From: Solobacterium sp.
GTDB lineage: Bacteria > Bacillota_I > Bacilli_A > Erysipelotrichales > Erysipelotrichaceae
Direction: 5' to 3'
Assembly (NCBI GenBank): GCA_017432325.1
Contig: JAFRJJ010000028.1
Coordinates: 1 to 64,000 of the forward strand
DNA length: 64,000 nucleotides
Part shown: positions 49,806 to 58,952 of the stretch, piece by piece
Layout: every line of letters begins with the position of its first letter
How positions within the stretch are numbered: the first letter of the stretch is position 1
Position numbers and translations under genes: made by a program
The notes under the pieces: generated by a model
Seen by the model: the letters and a program-made list of their open reading frames with translations, nothing else
Told to the model about the DNA's origin: nothing
Database searches by the model: none

Positions 49806-51368
49806 TCAGTCTTTGAATTCAAATTTCTTGATCTGACGTACAACGTCCATGATCGAGCCGTCTCTTGCTTCGATGATACCGACAACACGGTCACCGAACT
49901 GTACAGGCTCAGGTGCGCCTGTGATCGCGTAAGCAATGTCTCTCAGTTCTTCGATCGTCTTGAGCGGGAGCTTGGAGTCCTTGGTCGCTTCGATCAGGTC
50001 CTGACGTCTCGGGTTGATTGCGATACCGTAGTCAGTGACAACAACGTCAACATCTTCACCCGGTGTTGTAACTGTTGTTACGTCTGTGCAGATCGTAGGC
50101 ATTCTGCCCTGCATGATCGGTGCGATGACGATCGTGCACTTTGCGCCGGCAGCTGTGTCAGGATGTCCGCCCTGGGCACCTGTGATGACGCCGTCGGAAC
50201 CTACAACAACGTTGCAGTTGAAGTGTGTGTCGACTTCCAGGGATGCCAGAATGACGAAGTCAAGCTTGTTGACATATGCGCCTTTGTTGAACGGGTTCGC
50301 ATATTCACCGGCTGTGATGTAGAAGTGGTTCGGGTTTGTTTCGATGTTCCGGATGGACGGTTCATCGAAGTCCTGTGTATCGACCAGTTTGTGGATCAGG
50401 CCTTCATCAAGCAGGTCGCACATCGGCTTTGCAATACCGCCGACGCCGAAGCTCATATGAATGCCCTTTTCACGCATGATCTCTGCCAGATACAGTGTTG
50501 AAGCGATGGAAGCTCCGCCGACACCTGTCTGATAGGAGAATCCTTCTTTGAAATAAGGAGTCTCAACGACAAAGTCTGTGCAGTACTTAGCCATCAGGAG
50601 CTTTCTCTGGTCAGTTGTAGGTTTTGCGGCACCTGTAGCGATCTTCTTCGGATCACCGATCTCATCAACAACAACGACATAGTCGATATATGTCTGTGTG
50701 ATCTGTGCAGGCAGATTCGGGAACGGAACCAGTGTATCGGTAACAGCGACTACCTTGTCAGCGAACATAGCATCTACTGCAGAATAGGAAAGAACGCCGC
50801 AGTTTGCTTTGCCGCCTGTAGCAGCCAGGTTGCCGTATTCATCGGCTGTAGGAGCACCGATGAAGGAAATATCAACATGAGCTTCACCGGATTCGATCGC
50901 TCTGACACGTCCGCCGTGGCTTCTCATGATAGCCAGTCCCTTCAGTTTACCTTCGGAGATCGCCTGTCCGATGGATCCGCGGACACCGGAAGACTCGATG
51001 TTTGTGATCGTGCCGTCTTCGATCATCGGCAGGATCGGATCGTTCTGAGCACCCAGTGAGGAAGCGCACAATGTGATATCCTTGATACCCATCTTATGGA
51101 CTTCTTCCATGACCAGATTCAGAACCTTGTCACCGTTTCTGAAGTGATGGTGGAAACCGAGTCTCATTCCGTCTTTGATTCCGCACTTTACAAGCGCGTC
51201 ATGAATGCTGTCGACCAGTTTGGAGCCGCCTGAATTGATGACAACTCTTGTGACCGGACCGTCTTTCTTGAATTCTGTTCCGTCTAAATGATGTGTTCCC
51301 CTGTAGACATCTTTTCCTGTCAGTTTCAGGATCTCATCAGGGATTTCTCTTCCAACTGCGTTTTTCAT
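49806..51368 (-). CDS. citF: Citrate lyase alpha subunit (citrate:acetyl-ACP transferase)
   Basis: A 520-residue CoA-transferase-fold protein. Family stretches VVINSGGSKLVDSIHDAL, LGFHHHFRNGDKVLN, ESSGVRGSIGQ and the C-terminal EDVDVVVTDYGIAINPRR are clear. It swaps acetyl for citryl on the acyl carrier. Its ATG overlaps the citE stop by one base (TAATG). Third gene of the citD-citE-citF order. Confidence 0.97.
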   Translation of the reverse strand: MKNAVGREIPDEILKLTGKDVYRGTHHLDGTEFKKDGPVTRVVINSGGSKLVDSIHDALVKCGIKDGMRLGFHHHFRNGDKVLNLVMEEVHKMGIKDITLCASSLGAQNDPILPMIEDGTITNIESSGVRGSIGQAISEGKLKGLAIMRSHGGRVRAIESGEAHVDISFIGAPTADEYGNLAATGGKANCGVLSYSAVDAMFADKVVAVTDTLVPFPNLPAQITQTYIDYVVVVDEIGDPKKIATGAAKPTTDQRKLLMAKYCTDFVVETPYFKEGFSYQTGVGGASIASTLYLAEIMREKGIHMSFGVGGIAKPMCDLLDEGLIHKLVDTQDFDEPSIRNIETNPNHFYITAGEYANPFNKGAYVNKLDFVILASLEVDTHFNCNVVVGSDGVITGAQGGHPDTAAGAKCTIVIAPIMQGRMPTICTDVTTVTTPGEDVDVVVTDYGIAINPRRQDLIEATKDSKLPLKTIEELRDIAYAITGAPEPVQFGDRVVGIIEARDGSIMDVVRQIKKFEFKD

Positions 51369-52273
51369 TATAAATCCCCCTCGTATACACCGGCAGCTTT
51401 TGCCATCTTAATGGTTCTCTGTGCACCGTCATAGAATGCGATGTCGATCATCTTGCCATCAACAGTAAATACACCGATGCCCTGTGCTTTCTTGGTATCG
51501 ATCTCACGGATAACTTTTTCCGCGAAGATGATATCTTTCTTGGCAGGTGTGAAGATCTCGTGAACGATGTCGATCTGACGGGGGTTGATGCATGACTTGC
51601 CGTCAAATCCCATATCATGGATCATCTGAACATCTCTGCGGAAGCCGTCCATATCATCCAGGTTTGTCCATACAGTGTCGAAGCACTGGACGCCGGCAGC
51701 TCTTGCCGCAATGATCATCTGCTGTCTGCCGCCCATCAGCTCGATACCTGTACCTGTGATCTTTGTCTGCAGGTCTTTGGTATAGTCGCCGCCGGACAGA
51801 GCGATACCGATCATTCTGGGTGAAGATGTGCATACTTCATATGCATTCATAACACCCTTTGCGCTTTCCAGCGCAGCCATGATCAGAACAGAGCCTTCTT
51901 CTTTGCCGAATTCTTTTTCAGCCTTTTCGATCTCTGCTTCAACTTCCAGAACCATTTCCTTGTTTTCGCACTTCGGAATACGGATCAGTTCTGTATCAGC
52001 TGCGACGACGCAGCGGATGTCTTCTTTCCACAGATCGCTGTCCAGACCGTTGATACGGACAACTCTTTCCGCTCCGCGGTAGTCGATCGTTGTCAGAGCA
52101 TGGTAAAGAGAAAATCTGGCTGTGTCTTTTGCGGTTACCGCAACAGCGTCTTCCAGGTCAAACATCAGTGAATCCGCTTTATAGATATACGGATCCTTGA
52201 TCAGTGACGGTTTCTGACCGTTCAGGAACATCATCGAACGGCGAAGTCTTTTCTTTTTCTGTTCGTTAATCAT
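51368..52273 (-). CDS. citE: Citrate lyase beta subunit (citryl-ACP lyase)
   Basis: A 301-residue HpcH/HpaI aldolase-type lyase. Motifs: MMFLNGQKPSLIKDPYIY, DSLMFDLEDAV, RINGLDSDLW, ALESAKGVMNAYE and GFDGKSCINPRQI. It splits citryl-ACP to oxaloacetate and acetyl-ACP. The start at 52273 overlaps the citD stop by 4 bases (ATGA), after GGGGAGGAG. Confidence 0.97.
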   Translation of the reverse strand: MINEQKKKRLRRSMMFLNGQKPSLIKDPYIYKADSLMFDLEDAVAVTAKDTARFSLYHALTTIDYRGAERVVRINGLDSDLWKEDIRCVVAADTELIRIPKCENKEMVLEVEAEIEKAEKEFGKEEGSVLIMAALESAKGVMNAYEVCTSSPRMIGIALSGGDYTKDLQTKITGTGIELMGGRQQMIIAARAAGVQCFDTVWTNLDDMDGFRRDVQMIHDMGFDGKSCINPRQIDIVHEIFTPAKKDIIFAEKVIREIDTKKAQGIGVFTVDGKMIDIAFYDGAQRTIKMAKAAGVYEGDL

Positions 52274-52569
52274 TTGATGGCTCCTCCCCAAGGCAGGTTG
52301 TCATACTGATCGACCGAGCGGAATACTGCTCCCTCAATTCTTGCTTTGATCGTGCAGTCCAGAGCACCTTTGTCCACGATTGAAATTTTGACATTATCAA
52401 TACCAAGATTATCAAGTGTTTCAAATGTCACCTTGCGGATCTGGTTCCCGAACTGGTGAATTACGGTACTGTCGAGCGAGAATTCTACTTTTCCTTCTCC
52501 GGGTTCAACAGTGACCAGGCAGTCACTCGATTCAAGAGTGCCTGCCACTGCAGGTTTTTTGATCTCCAT
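52270..52569 (-). CDS. citD: Citrate lyase acyl carrier protein (gamma)
   Basis: A 99-residue carrier. Ser14 in GTLESSDCLV is the usual attachment site of the phosphoribosyl-dephospho-CoA group. Small-protein stretch VTFETLDNLGIDNVKISIVDKGALDCTI-type pattern is typical. AAGGGG precedes the ATG. First gene of the lyase operon. Confidence 0.96.
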   Translation of the reverse strand: MEIKKPAVAGTLESSDCLVTVEPGEGKVEFSLDSTVIHQFGNQIRKVTFETLDNLGIDNVKISIVDKGALDCTIKARIEGAVFRSVDQYDNLPWGGAIK

Positions 52570-52626
52570 AATTCCCCTTTCTCAGAATTTTTCTGATACA
52601 TTAGCATACTGATAACTGCTGTATCT

Positions 52627-52632
52627 ATTATA
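52627..52632 (-). promoter_or_regulatory. -10 element (TATAAT) of the citrate lyase operon
   Basis: TATAAT on the minus strand about 58 bases before citD. No good -35, so an activator may be needed; no CTAAATAAA-type repeat is found here. Confidence 0.45.
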
Positions 52633-52715
52633 TCGTATAAATTCGGAAACCAACCATGCGCTTCCGGCATTTGCGCATGAAAACAAGCTTTTTTTCTGTT
52701 TCTTTTTTTCTTTCA

Positions 52716-52751
52716 TAAAGTGCTGTCTATAACTCATATAGAACAGCTTTA
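52716..52751 (-). terminator. Hairpin downstream of the LOG-family gene
   Basis: Extended stem pairing TAAAGCTGT...CTATA with TATAG...ACAG...CTTTA (minus strand), followed by a purine-rich stretch instead of Ts. Possible terminator between the LOG gene and the citD promoter. Confidence 0.45.
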
Positions 52752-52803
52752 TAACATGGCTGAAATGAGGATAACAGGAACTCCTTTTTTACATTTTGAT
52801 ATA

Positions 52804-53343
52804 TTATGCATTCTGTTCAAGAAGCCCTGCGATCTCTTCAATACTGTCCGCAAAATGTATTTTCCGGTAAGTGGATTCCCTGACAAAACCCTCCTTCAGC
52901 ATATGCTGAATCAGTGCCTTCATCGGGTCGTAATAATGGTTCACGTTAAAGAAAATACACGGGCATTTCGTATGATTCAGATTATGAAGGGACATGATCT
53001 CGGAGATTTCTTCCAGTGTACCGATTCCGCCCGGATAAGCGATAAACGCATCTGAAAGCTCGATCATTCTTGCCTTGCGTTCCGTCATGTTTTTGGTAAC
53101 GATCAGTTCCGTCAGGCTGCTGTGCTGGACTTCAGCGTCCACAAAAAACTTCGGTTCGACACCGATCACGTGCCCGTTCTTTGACAGCGCGCCGTCGGCG
53201 CAAAGACCCATCAGGCCCATATGCGAGCCTCCGTAGACCAGTGTATGTCCGTTGGAAGCGATCCACTCTCCCAGCTTGTAAACTTCTTTTCCGTATATAG
53301 GATCATTCCCGGAACTGGAACCAAGATAAACAGCAATGTTCAT
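52804..53343 (-). CDS. LOG-family protein (cytokinin-riboside-phosphate phosphoribohydrolase type)
   Basis: A 179-residue Rossmann-like protein. The signature PGGIGTLEEISE (PGGxGTxxE) and the N-terminal YLGSSSGNDPIY and YGGSHMGLMG are typical of LOG enzymes that release bases from nucleoside 5'-monophosphates. Start at 53343 after GGAGG. It separates the divergent citDEF-citG and citC-citX arms and has no obvious link to citrate. Confidence 0.92.
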   Translation of the reverse strand: MNIAVYLGSSSGNDPIYGKEVYKLGEWIASNGHTLVYGGSHMGLMGLCADGALSKNGHVIGVEPKFFVDAEVQHSSLTELIVTKNMTERKARMIELSDAFIAYPGGIGTLEEISEIMSLHNLNHTKCPCIFFNVNHYYDPMKALIQHMLKEGFVRESTYRKIHFADSIEEIAGLLEQNA

Positions 53344-53405
53344 ATGTGCCTCCGCTTTTTCTTTTATATGATACACGATGCCTCCCGTCTTTCAGATGAA
53401 CAATA

Positions 53406-53414
53406 TGATATGAT
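53406..53414 (+). promoter_or_regulatory. Extended -10 promoter of citC-citX
   Basis: TGATATGAT, 24 bases before the citC ATG; same element as upstream of tldD. Confidence 0.55.
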
Positions 53415-53437
53415 TGAAAAAACGAGGAGGATCTTTT

Positions 53438-54478
53438 ATGTCCGACTATTCCATATCTCAGATCTATGTACAGGATACCCGGGCAAACAGGCAGATCGAC
53501 CGTCTGCTTGAGCAGGAAGGGATCCGCAGGGATCCAAATCTGGATTATACCTGCGGAATGTATGATGATGAAATGAACATCATCGCTACCGGCAGCTGTT
53601 TCGGCAATACGCTCCGCTGCATGGCTGTCGATCATAATCATCAGGGAGAAGGTCTCATGAATGAGATCGTCACACATCTGATCGAAAAACAATACGAACG
53701 GGGAAATATCCATCTGTTCTTATATACAAAATGCAGTTCCGCAAGATTCTTTTCATCACTGGGATTCTTTGAGATCGCAAGGATCCCCGACCAGGTCGTA
53801 TTCATGGAAAACAAACGGAACGGCTTTGATCAGTGGCTGTCATCCCTGGAACGCAGGGAAGGCCGGAAAACAGGTGCCATCGTCATGAACGCAAACCCGT
53901 TCACGCTCGGCCATCAGTACCTTGCCGAATACGCAGCCGCACAATGCGATGTGCTTCATCTCTTCATGGTCAGTGAAGACAAGAGCATCTTTCCATATAA
54001 TATAAGGAAACAGCTGATCAAAGAAGGAACTGCCCATCTGGATAATATCATCTATCATGACAGCGGTCCTTATATCATCTCTTCAGCGACTTTCCCCAGC
54101 TATTTCCAGAAAGATGAGGCATCTGTGATCAGCAGCCATGCTATGCTCGATCTGATCATCTTCACAAGGATCGCGGATCAGCTGGGTATTCAGAAGCGGT
54201 TTGTCGGGGATGAGCCGACATCCCAGGTCACCGGCATCTACAACAGCATCATGTCTTCCCTTCTTCCGGAACACGGTATTGAGTGCGAGATCGTTCCCAG
54301 GAAGCAGGACGGCGACATGGTCATCAGCGCTTCTACTGTCCGGCAGGCCATTCATGACGGGGATCAGGAGATCCTGAAACGCTGTCTGCCGGTATCTACC
54401 CTGAACTGGCTGAACAGTGAAGAAGCTGTACCTGTGGTTGCCAGGATCAAAAATGAATCAGACCTGATCCATTATTGA
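53438..54478 (+). CDS. citC: [Citrate (pro-3S)-lyase] ligase
   Basis: A 346-residue enzyme that acetylates the lyase carrier, activating the complex. The N-terminal GNAT-like domain (about 1-130; TLRCMAVDHNHQGEGLMNEIV) precedes a nucleotidyltransferase domain with NANPFTLGHQYL (HxGH-type) and ISASTVRQAI. Start at 53438 after GAGGAGG. First gene of a plus-strand run citC-citX-yihY-like, divergent from the lyase operon. Confidence 0.95.
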   Translation: MSDYSISQIYVQDTRANRQIDRLLEQEGIRRDPNLDYTCGMYDDEMNIIATGSCFGNTLRCMAVDHNHQGEGLMNEIVTHLIEKQYERGNIHLFLYTKCSSARFFSSLGFFEIARIPDQVVFMENKRNGFDQWLSSLERREGRKTGAIVMNANPFTLGHQYLAEYAAAQCDVLHLFMVSEDKSIFPYNIRKQLIKEGTAHLDNIIYHDSGPYIISSATFPSYFQKDEASVISSHAMLDLIIFTRIADQLGIQKRFVGDEPTSQVTGIYNSIMSSLLPEHGIECEIVPRKQDGDMVISASTVRQAIHDGDQEILKRCLPVSTLNWLNSEEAVPVVARIKNESDLIHY

Positions 54479-54486
54479 GGTTTCCC

Positions 54487-55005
54487 ATGAACGGTACAGA
54501 GATCGATCTGGAAGAAATGCTCGTATTCCGTGAAAAGCGCGTTTCTCTCCAGCAGAAGCTGATCAAAGACGGACAGATGCCCGTCATCTCCTTCTCAATG
54601 AATATTCCCGGGCCGATCAAAACCAACAGAGAGATCCGCAGGGCGTTCAGCCTGGGCAAACGGGACCTGTTCGAAAAACTCAGGCAGTCGCATCTGCAGA
54701 CAGGATACGCAATAGAAATACATGAAAACTGCGGAGATGAGCTGCTTGTATCTGTCCGCGGGTCTGCAGAAGAGATCAAGGATATTACCGTACAGATCGA
54801 AGAAAGCAGTCCTCTCGGACGGCTGTATGATATGGACGTGATCAATACCGACGGGACCAAGCTGTCCAGATCGGTATACAGGAAATGCCTGATCTGCGGA
54901 AAACAGGCGCAGGAATGTGCAAGATCAAGAACACATACTGTCAAAGAACTGCAGGAAGCTGTGGATGAACTGCTGTGTGAGAATCTTCCGCATCTCGTGG
55001 AATAA
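54487..55005 (+). CDS. citX: Holo-ACP synthase, citrate lyase (phosphoribosyl-dephospho-CoA transferase)
   Basis: A 172-residue protein that attaches the prosthetic group to CitD. Motifs: LIKDGQMPVISFSMNIPGP and the signature SPLGRLYDMDVI, then CLICGKQAQECARSRTH. Start at 54487, after GAGG, nine bases past citC. In some species CitX is fused to CitG; here CitG is fused to a GNAT domain instead and CitX stands alone. Confidence 0.93.
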   Translation: MNGTEIDLEEMLVFREKRVSLQQKLIKDGQMPVISFSMNIPGPIKTNREIRRAFSLGKRDLFEKLRQSHLQTGYAIEIHENCGDELLVSVRGSAEEIKDITVQIEESSPLGRLYDMDVINTDGTKLSRSVYRKCLICGKQAQECARSRTHTVKELQEAVDELLCENLPHLVE

Positions 55006-55019
55006 ACAAGGTGACGAAA

Positions 55020-55865
55020 ATGAATAAAGAAAAACTGATATCCCTGGTTAAAAAAGTGCTGAAGATATCTTCCGACCAGGATCTCGCGGTATATGCGGGA
55101 AACGCTACCTTATATATTATGATGTCGCTCATACCGATGCTGATGGTAGTGATCGCTGCAGTCTCCCTCATGCCATGGTTTACATCAGCAGATTTCCAGA
55201 ACCTGCTGTTCAGTTACCTGCCTGAAGTACCGGAAATACAGAACCTGATCTCAAGTATCATTGCCAATCTGAGTGAACAGTCCTCTTCGGCTGTTGCGTC
55301 TGTGTCAGCACTGACATCCCTATGGTCGGCCAGCAACGGGATCTCCGCGATACAGAAAGGCCTGAAGAAAATGAACCGGGTGCCGTCATTCGGTTTGAAA
55401 GACAAGGTATTCGCTGTTATATATACATTCCTGTTTGCGATACAGCTGCTTTCTCTCCTGCTGTTCCAGGTGCTTGGCTCAACATTCAAAGAGATCATGG
55501 CTTCTTTCTCATCTGACTTCTTTCTGTTCAAATATGTCGGAACGATCAGTGCCGTGATCAATTCAAGCGGTGCTGTAACGATCGTGATCTCACTGCTGAT
55601 ATTACTGCTGACATATACCTATCTGCCCGGCGGCAAACGTTCTATAAAGAGTCAGCTTCCCGGTGCAGTTCTGACATCGATCATATGGGCGGTATTCTCA
55701 TTATTCTTCTCGTTCTTTATTCCCCGCTTCTGGAAAGCTTCTTCCCTTTACGGGTCACTGGCTTCCGTATTCCTTGTTGCTATGTGGCTGCAGACAATGA
55801 TGACGATCCTGTTCTACGGCGCCGCGCTGAATACAGTTCTGGAAGAAGAACAGAGGCAGGCATAA
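55020..55865 (+). CDS. YihY/BrkB-family membrane protein
   Basis: A 281-residue protein with six hydrophobic helices and the family segments SLIPMLMVVIAAVSL, SASNGISAIQKGL, YTYLPGGKRS and LPGAVLTSIIWAVFS. These proteins were once annotated as RNase BN; function is unresolved. AAGG lies eight bases before the ATG at 55020; an upstream GTG is also possible. It follows citX by 14 bases and ends in a strong terminator. Confidence 0.88.
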   Translation: MNKEKLISLVKKVLKISSDQDLAVYAGNATLYIMMSLIPMLMVVIAAVSLMPWFTSADFQNLLFSYLPEVPEIQNLISSIIANLSEQSSSAVASVSALTSLWSASNGISAIQKGLKKMNRVPSFGLKDKVFAVIYTFLFAIQLLSLLLFQVLGSTFKEIMASFSSDFFLFKYVGTISAVINSSGAVTIVISLLILLLTYTYLPGGKRSIKSQLPGAVLTSIIWAVFSLFFSFFIPRFWKASSLYGSLASVFLVAMWLQTMMTILFYGAALNTVLEEEQRQA

Positions 55866-55900
55866 CCATATCAGATTTGAAAACAGTCATATATAACACA

Positions 55901-55935
55901 AAACCAGGATACCTTCTGCAGATATCCTGGTTTTC
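55901..55935 (+). terminator. Terminator of the citC-citX-yihY run
   Basis: AAAACCAGGATA/TATCCTGGTTTT stem with 11-base loop, then CGTTC; the minus strand is also suitable for the convergent transporter gene. Confidence 0.75.
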
Positions 55936-55964
55936 GTTCATCTGTATTTGATTGTTATTTCTGA

Positions 55965-57338
55965 TCAGAAAGGCATAATGCCGAGTACGATCGCGAAGAG
56001 CATACAGAGAATTGAGAAGCCCCATACATAGAAGAAGCTTGCTTTGATGTGATCCTTGATGTCTACGTTTGCGAGACCTACACCAAGCAGTGTAGCAGGA
56101 ACCATTGGTGAAATGAATGTTGCACAGTTACGGCATACAACCATTGCTACAGCAATCGGGAGTGCATCGATACCGAATCCCTGACCGATACCGATCATGA
56201 CCGGCAGCATTCCGTAGAAGTAGCTGTCTGTATCGAAGGCAAGAGCCAGCGGAACAGAAAGGATACCGATAACGAGAGGCAGATGTTTGCCAAGTGCAGC
56301 AGGAAGAACCATCTTGATCAGGTTGGACATGCATGTAACAACGCTTGCAACTGCAACATCGTTAACAGTAACGCTCTTGACCAGGATACCCATCAGGACA
56401 GCTGCTGCCATCAGTGTTGAGCACATTGTCAGAGCAGGTCCGGCATGGAGGTTGATGATCTTCTTCTGGAGTTTTGCACCAGGATAGTTAACCAGCAGTG
56501 CAACTACAACACCGCACATGAACGGAACGTAGCTCGGGAAGACGTCCCAGATCAGCATTGCGATAACAGCGATTGTCAGCAGAACATTGAATAAGAACAG
56601 ATGCGGACGTGCCAGAGCAGGATCATTTCCTTTAACCTCTGATTCCTCTTCTTCCTCTTCCTCAGCATCACCCAGCTGCGCAAGTTTGCCATTCAGGCCG
56701 GCACCTCTTGCTTTTTCCTGCACACCTGCAAGGAATGCATGTGCCAGTGAGAGAATGATACCGAAGATCTGGATCGGCAGCAATGTGTTCCAGAGTTTGC
56801 CTGCTTCCATACCAAGAACGGAAGCAGCTCTCATTGTCGGACCAGCCCAAGGCATCAGGTTCAGGACGCCCATGGAAAGAACGGCAATTCTCAGCATTGT
56901 TGTCGGACGCATATGCATCTTCTTGTAAACGGGCAGCATTGCCGGAACAACGATACAGAATGTTGATGCACCGCCTCCGTCGAGGTGACCGATCAGCGCG
57001 ATGACAGCTGTCATCATGCAGACACCTACAACGCTGTCGCCGACGAGACCCATCAGTTTGCCGATAATGACATCAAACATACCTGCATCTGTCATGATTC
57101 CGAAGTACAGAACCGAGAACACGAACAGTGCTGCTGTAGGTCCTGTGCTGTTGAAACCGGCTTTGATCAGTGCGGCAATGTTGTCGAATGAATAGTAGCC
57201 GCCGATGACAAGGATCAATGCCAGGATCGACGGGAAGAGAATAAATGCAATACTCGGAAGAGTCAAGCTCTTAAACAGAGTAACGACGATGGCGATGATG
57301 CACAGGAAACCCAGTACACCAACTAATACTTCACTCAT
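55965..57338 (-). CDS. CitMHS-family citrate transporter
   Basis: A 457-residue membrane protein with about twelve helices. Family landmarks: DAGMFDVIIGKLMGLVGDS, ALIGHLDGGGASTFCI, LMPWAGPTMRAASVLG and LAFDTDSYFYGMLPV. CitMHS proteins import metal-citrate complexes with protons. An acidic run (EEEEEE, about residues 225-235) lies in a middle loop. AAGGGGG precedes the ATG. It supplies the citrate lyase encoded 3-8 kb away. Confidence 0.9.
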   Translation of the reverse strand: MSEVLVGVLGFLCIIAIVVTLFKSLTLPSIAFILFPSILALILVIGGYYSFDNIAALIKAGFNSTGPTAALFVFSVLYFGIMTDAGMFDVIIGKLMGLVGDSVVGVCMMTAVIALIGHLDGGGASTFCIVVPAMLPVYKKMHMRPTTMLRIAVLSMGVLNLMPWAGPTMRAASVLGMEAGKLWNTLLPIQIFGIILSLAHAFLAGVQEKARGAGLNGKLAQLGDAEEEEEEESEVKGNDPALARPHLFLFNVLLTIAVIAMLIWDVFPSYVPFMCGVVVALLVNYPGAKLQKKIINLHAGPALTMCSTLMAAAVLMGILVKSVTVNDVAVASVVTCMSNLIKMVLPAALGKHLPLVIGILSVPLALAFDTDSYFYGMLPVMIGIGQGFGIDALPIAVAMVVCRNCATFISPMVPATLLGVGLANVDIKDHIKASFFYVWGFSILCMLFAIVLGIMPF

Positions 57339-57388
57339 AAACAGCCCCCTTTTGCTATTTAGATACAGACCATAGTCTGCGTGACCTG

Positions 57389-57432
57389 CTAAATAAAGCG
57401 TATCATTCCCGATTATGATGCAGTTTATTTAG
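57389..57432. promoter_or_regulatory. Inverted repeat CTAAATAAA/TTTATTTAG, operator-like
   Basis: Two perfect 9-base arms (57389-57397, 57424-57432) flank 26 bases just downstream of a minus-strand TATAAT (57446-57451). A third related copy, GCTATTTAG, sits near 57354. Position between promoter and the transporter ATG suits a citrate-responsive repressor. Confidence 0.5.
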
Positions 57433-57531
57433 TGCAGATACTGTTATTATACCGACATTACTGGAATCTTTTCCGTTTTTTTTGTTATTTATCTATCATT
57501 GTTGAGTTAATTGATAGAAAACAATGTAAAA

Positions 57532-57558
57532 ACACCTGATCAGCAGTCTTTCAGGTGT
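57532..57558 (-). terminator. Terminator of the fucosidase-serpin operon
   Basis: ACACCTG/CAGGTGT (57532-57538, 57552-57558) with TTTTTAC on the minus strand. Confidence 0.8.
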
Positions 57559-57581
57559 CTGTTAATGCTATTGGAACTGTA

Positions 57582-58952
57582 TTATTCCGGCGAATTGACG
57601 ACCCCTTCAAACAGCGGGCTGCCGTCTGCTGCCTGCAGTGAGAAGAAGAACGGTCTGTCTGCCGTGAACTCGATCGGATCGCTGATGAAGAGTCCTGTTT
57701 CATTGACGATCATTACTGTATAGGCCGCTGCTTCGATCCCTTCTTCATCTGTCTTCAGTCTTGCCGCATGTCTGGCGGCATCCAGATACAGATCGGTCTG
57801 ATCAGATAAGGGGGAATAATCCGCTGTTTCCGGATCGAATACATCGGTAATGCCCATTTCGATCAGGCAGTCTTTCAGGTCCAGGTCCGACACGATATCC
57901 AGCTTTGGTACTGACAGCTGAACATTCCCGCGCACGCTTTCACAGTCTGCGGTATCCTTCAGCATTGCCCTGACAGCAGGATCATTCATGATGTCAAGGA
58001 CATCTGTTCCTTCATCCGGAAGGACAATCCACATCCGGCCGCTGTTCAGAACAGCCTGCGAAACTGCTTTCCAGTTCTTTCCGTAATAAACAGTTCCGGT
58101 ATCTTCGGAATGCATCATATCACACATGATGTCACCGGTCGGTGCGTGGAAAACTTCTTCTGTTGTGCTTTCGAAGGCGGACATCCATCTACCGCGGTAA
58201 TATATCGCAGAAGCCAGGATCATAACTGTATCCGGGGTAGGTGTGATCCCTTCTGCCTGATCTTTCAGCAGATCGCCTGTCGCATGATTCAGCCAGTTCC
58301 TGAATGTGTTTATGCCTGCATCCGAGTCCAGGTCCCCGACATAGGAAGACGCATAATAATCGTCTGCCAGTCTCTGCCGGAGATCCGGTTTATACGCAAG
58401 TCTCTCGTCCAGCCAGAGTGAATTGGAAAGAATGCTTGTGATAGCTTCATCTGTATTGTAGTTGGCTTCCCATAATGCCTGTACTGCCTCTCTCAATACA
58501 GCAATGTCATCCGCTCCGAGAAGATCCATGATCTGTGCCCGGGAATTTCCGTCTGCTGCTTCACACAGCATGCTCAAGGCAATATAGATATTCAGAGGTG
58601 AATACACCGCGTTCTGATCTCCGGTTACATTCAGCAGATGTCCGAAAAGTTTTTCGGCAAACCGGTGCAGGTCTTCCTGATATGCCTGTGAGCGTGACTG
58701 CAGTTCCTCCTGCTGTGCGTACCAGTTGCTGAGTGCCTTGTCATACTTTTCATAATTCACATTTCCGGATTCCTTATAGTCTTCCGTCACAGGGAACGGC
58801 AAGACTTCCGGAAGAACCGGTTCCAGCAGTTCGCCTGATCCCGGTTTTGCGGTGTTCCCCGGAGGCTCCGGTTTTACAGGTTCAGACGCGCATCCGGCAA
58901 GCATACCCAGTGATACCAGCAGGCTTATCAGTTTCTTATTGATGTATTTCAT
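57582..58952 (-). CDS. Serpin lipoprotein (serine/cysteine protease inhibitor)
   Basis: A 456-residue exported serpin. Signal peptide with lipobox LAGC (Cys21), then a linker of about 70 residues and the serpin fold (about 90-456): SPLNIYIALSMLCEAA, ASAIYYRGRWMSAF, and the reactive-loop hinge DEEGIEAAAYT at 402-412. The loop continues to about 430 and the C-terminal FTADRPFFFSLQ follows. The hinge Ala run predicts an inhibitory serpin. Last gene of the operon; its ATG overlaps the anti-sigma stop by 17 bases. Confidence 0.92.
   Translation of the reverse strand: MKYINKKLISLLVSLGMLAGCASEPVKPEPPGNTAKPGSGELLEPVLPEVLPFPVTEDYKESGNVNYEKYDKALSNWYAQQEELQSRSQAYQEDLHRFAEKLFGHLLNVTGDQNAVYSPLNIYIALSMLCEAADGNSRAQIMDLLGADDIAVLREAVQALWEANYNTDEAITSILSNSLWLDERLAYKPDLRQRLADDYYASSYVGDLDSDAGINTFRNWLNHATGDLLKDQAEGITPTPDTVMILASAIYYRGRWMSAFESTTEEVFHAPTGDIMCDMMHSEDTGTVYYGKNWKAVSQAVLNSGRMWIVLPDEGTDVLDIMNDPAVRAMLKDTADCESVRGNVQLSVPKLDIVSDLDLKDCLIEMGITDVFDPETADYSPLSDQTDLYLDAARHAARLKTDEEGIEAAAYTVMIVNETGLFISDPIEFTADRPFFFSLQAADGSPLFEGVVNSPE

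Noticed and set aside
49794..50501. Plus-strand open frame of 235 codons inside citF
   Set aside because: Antisense shadow; no ribosome site, no recognisable domain.
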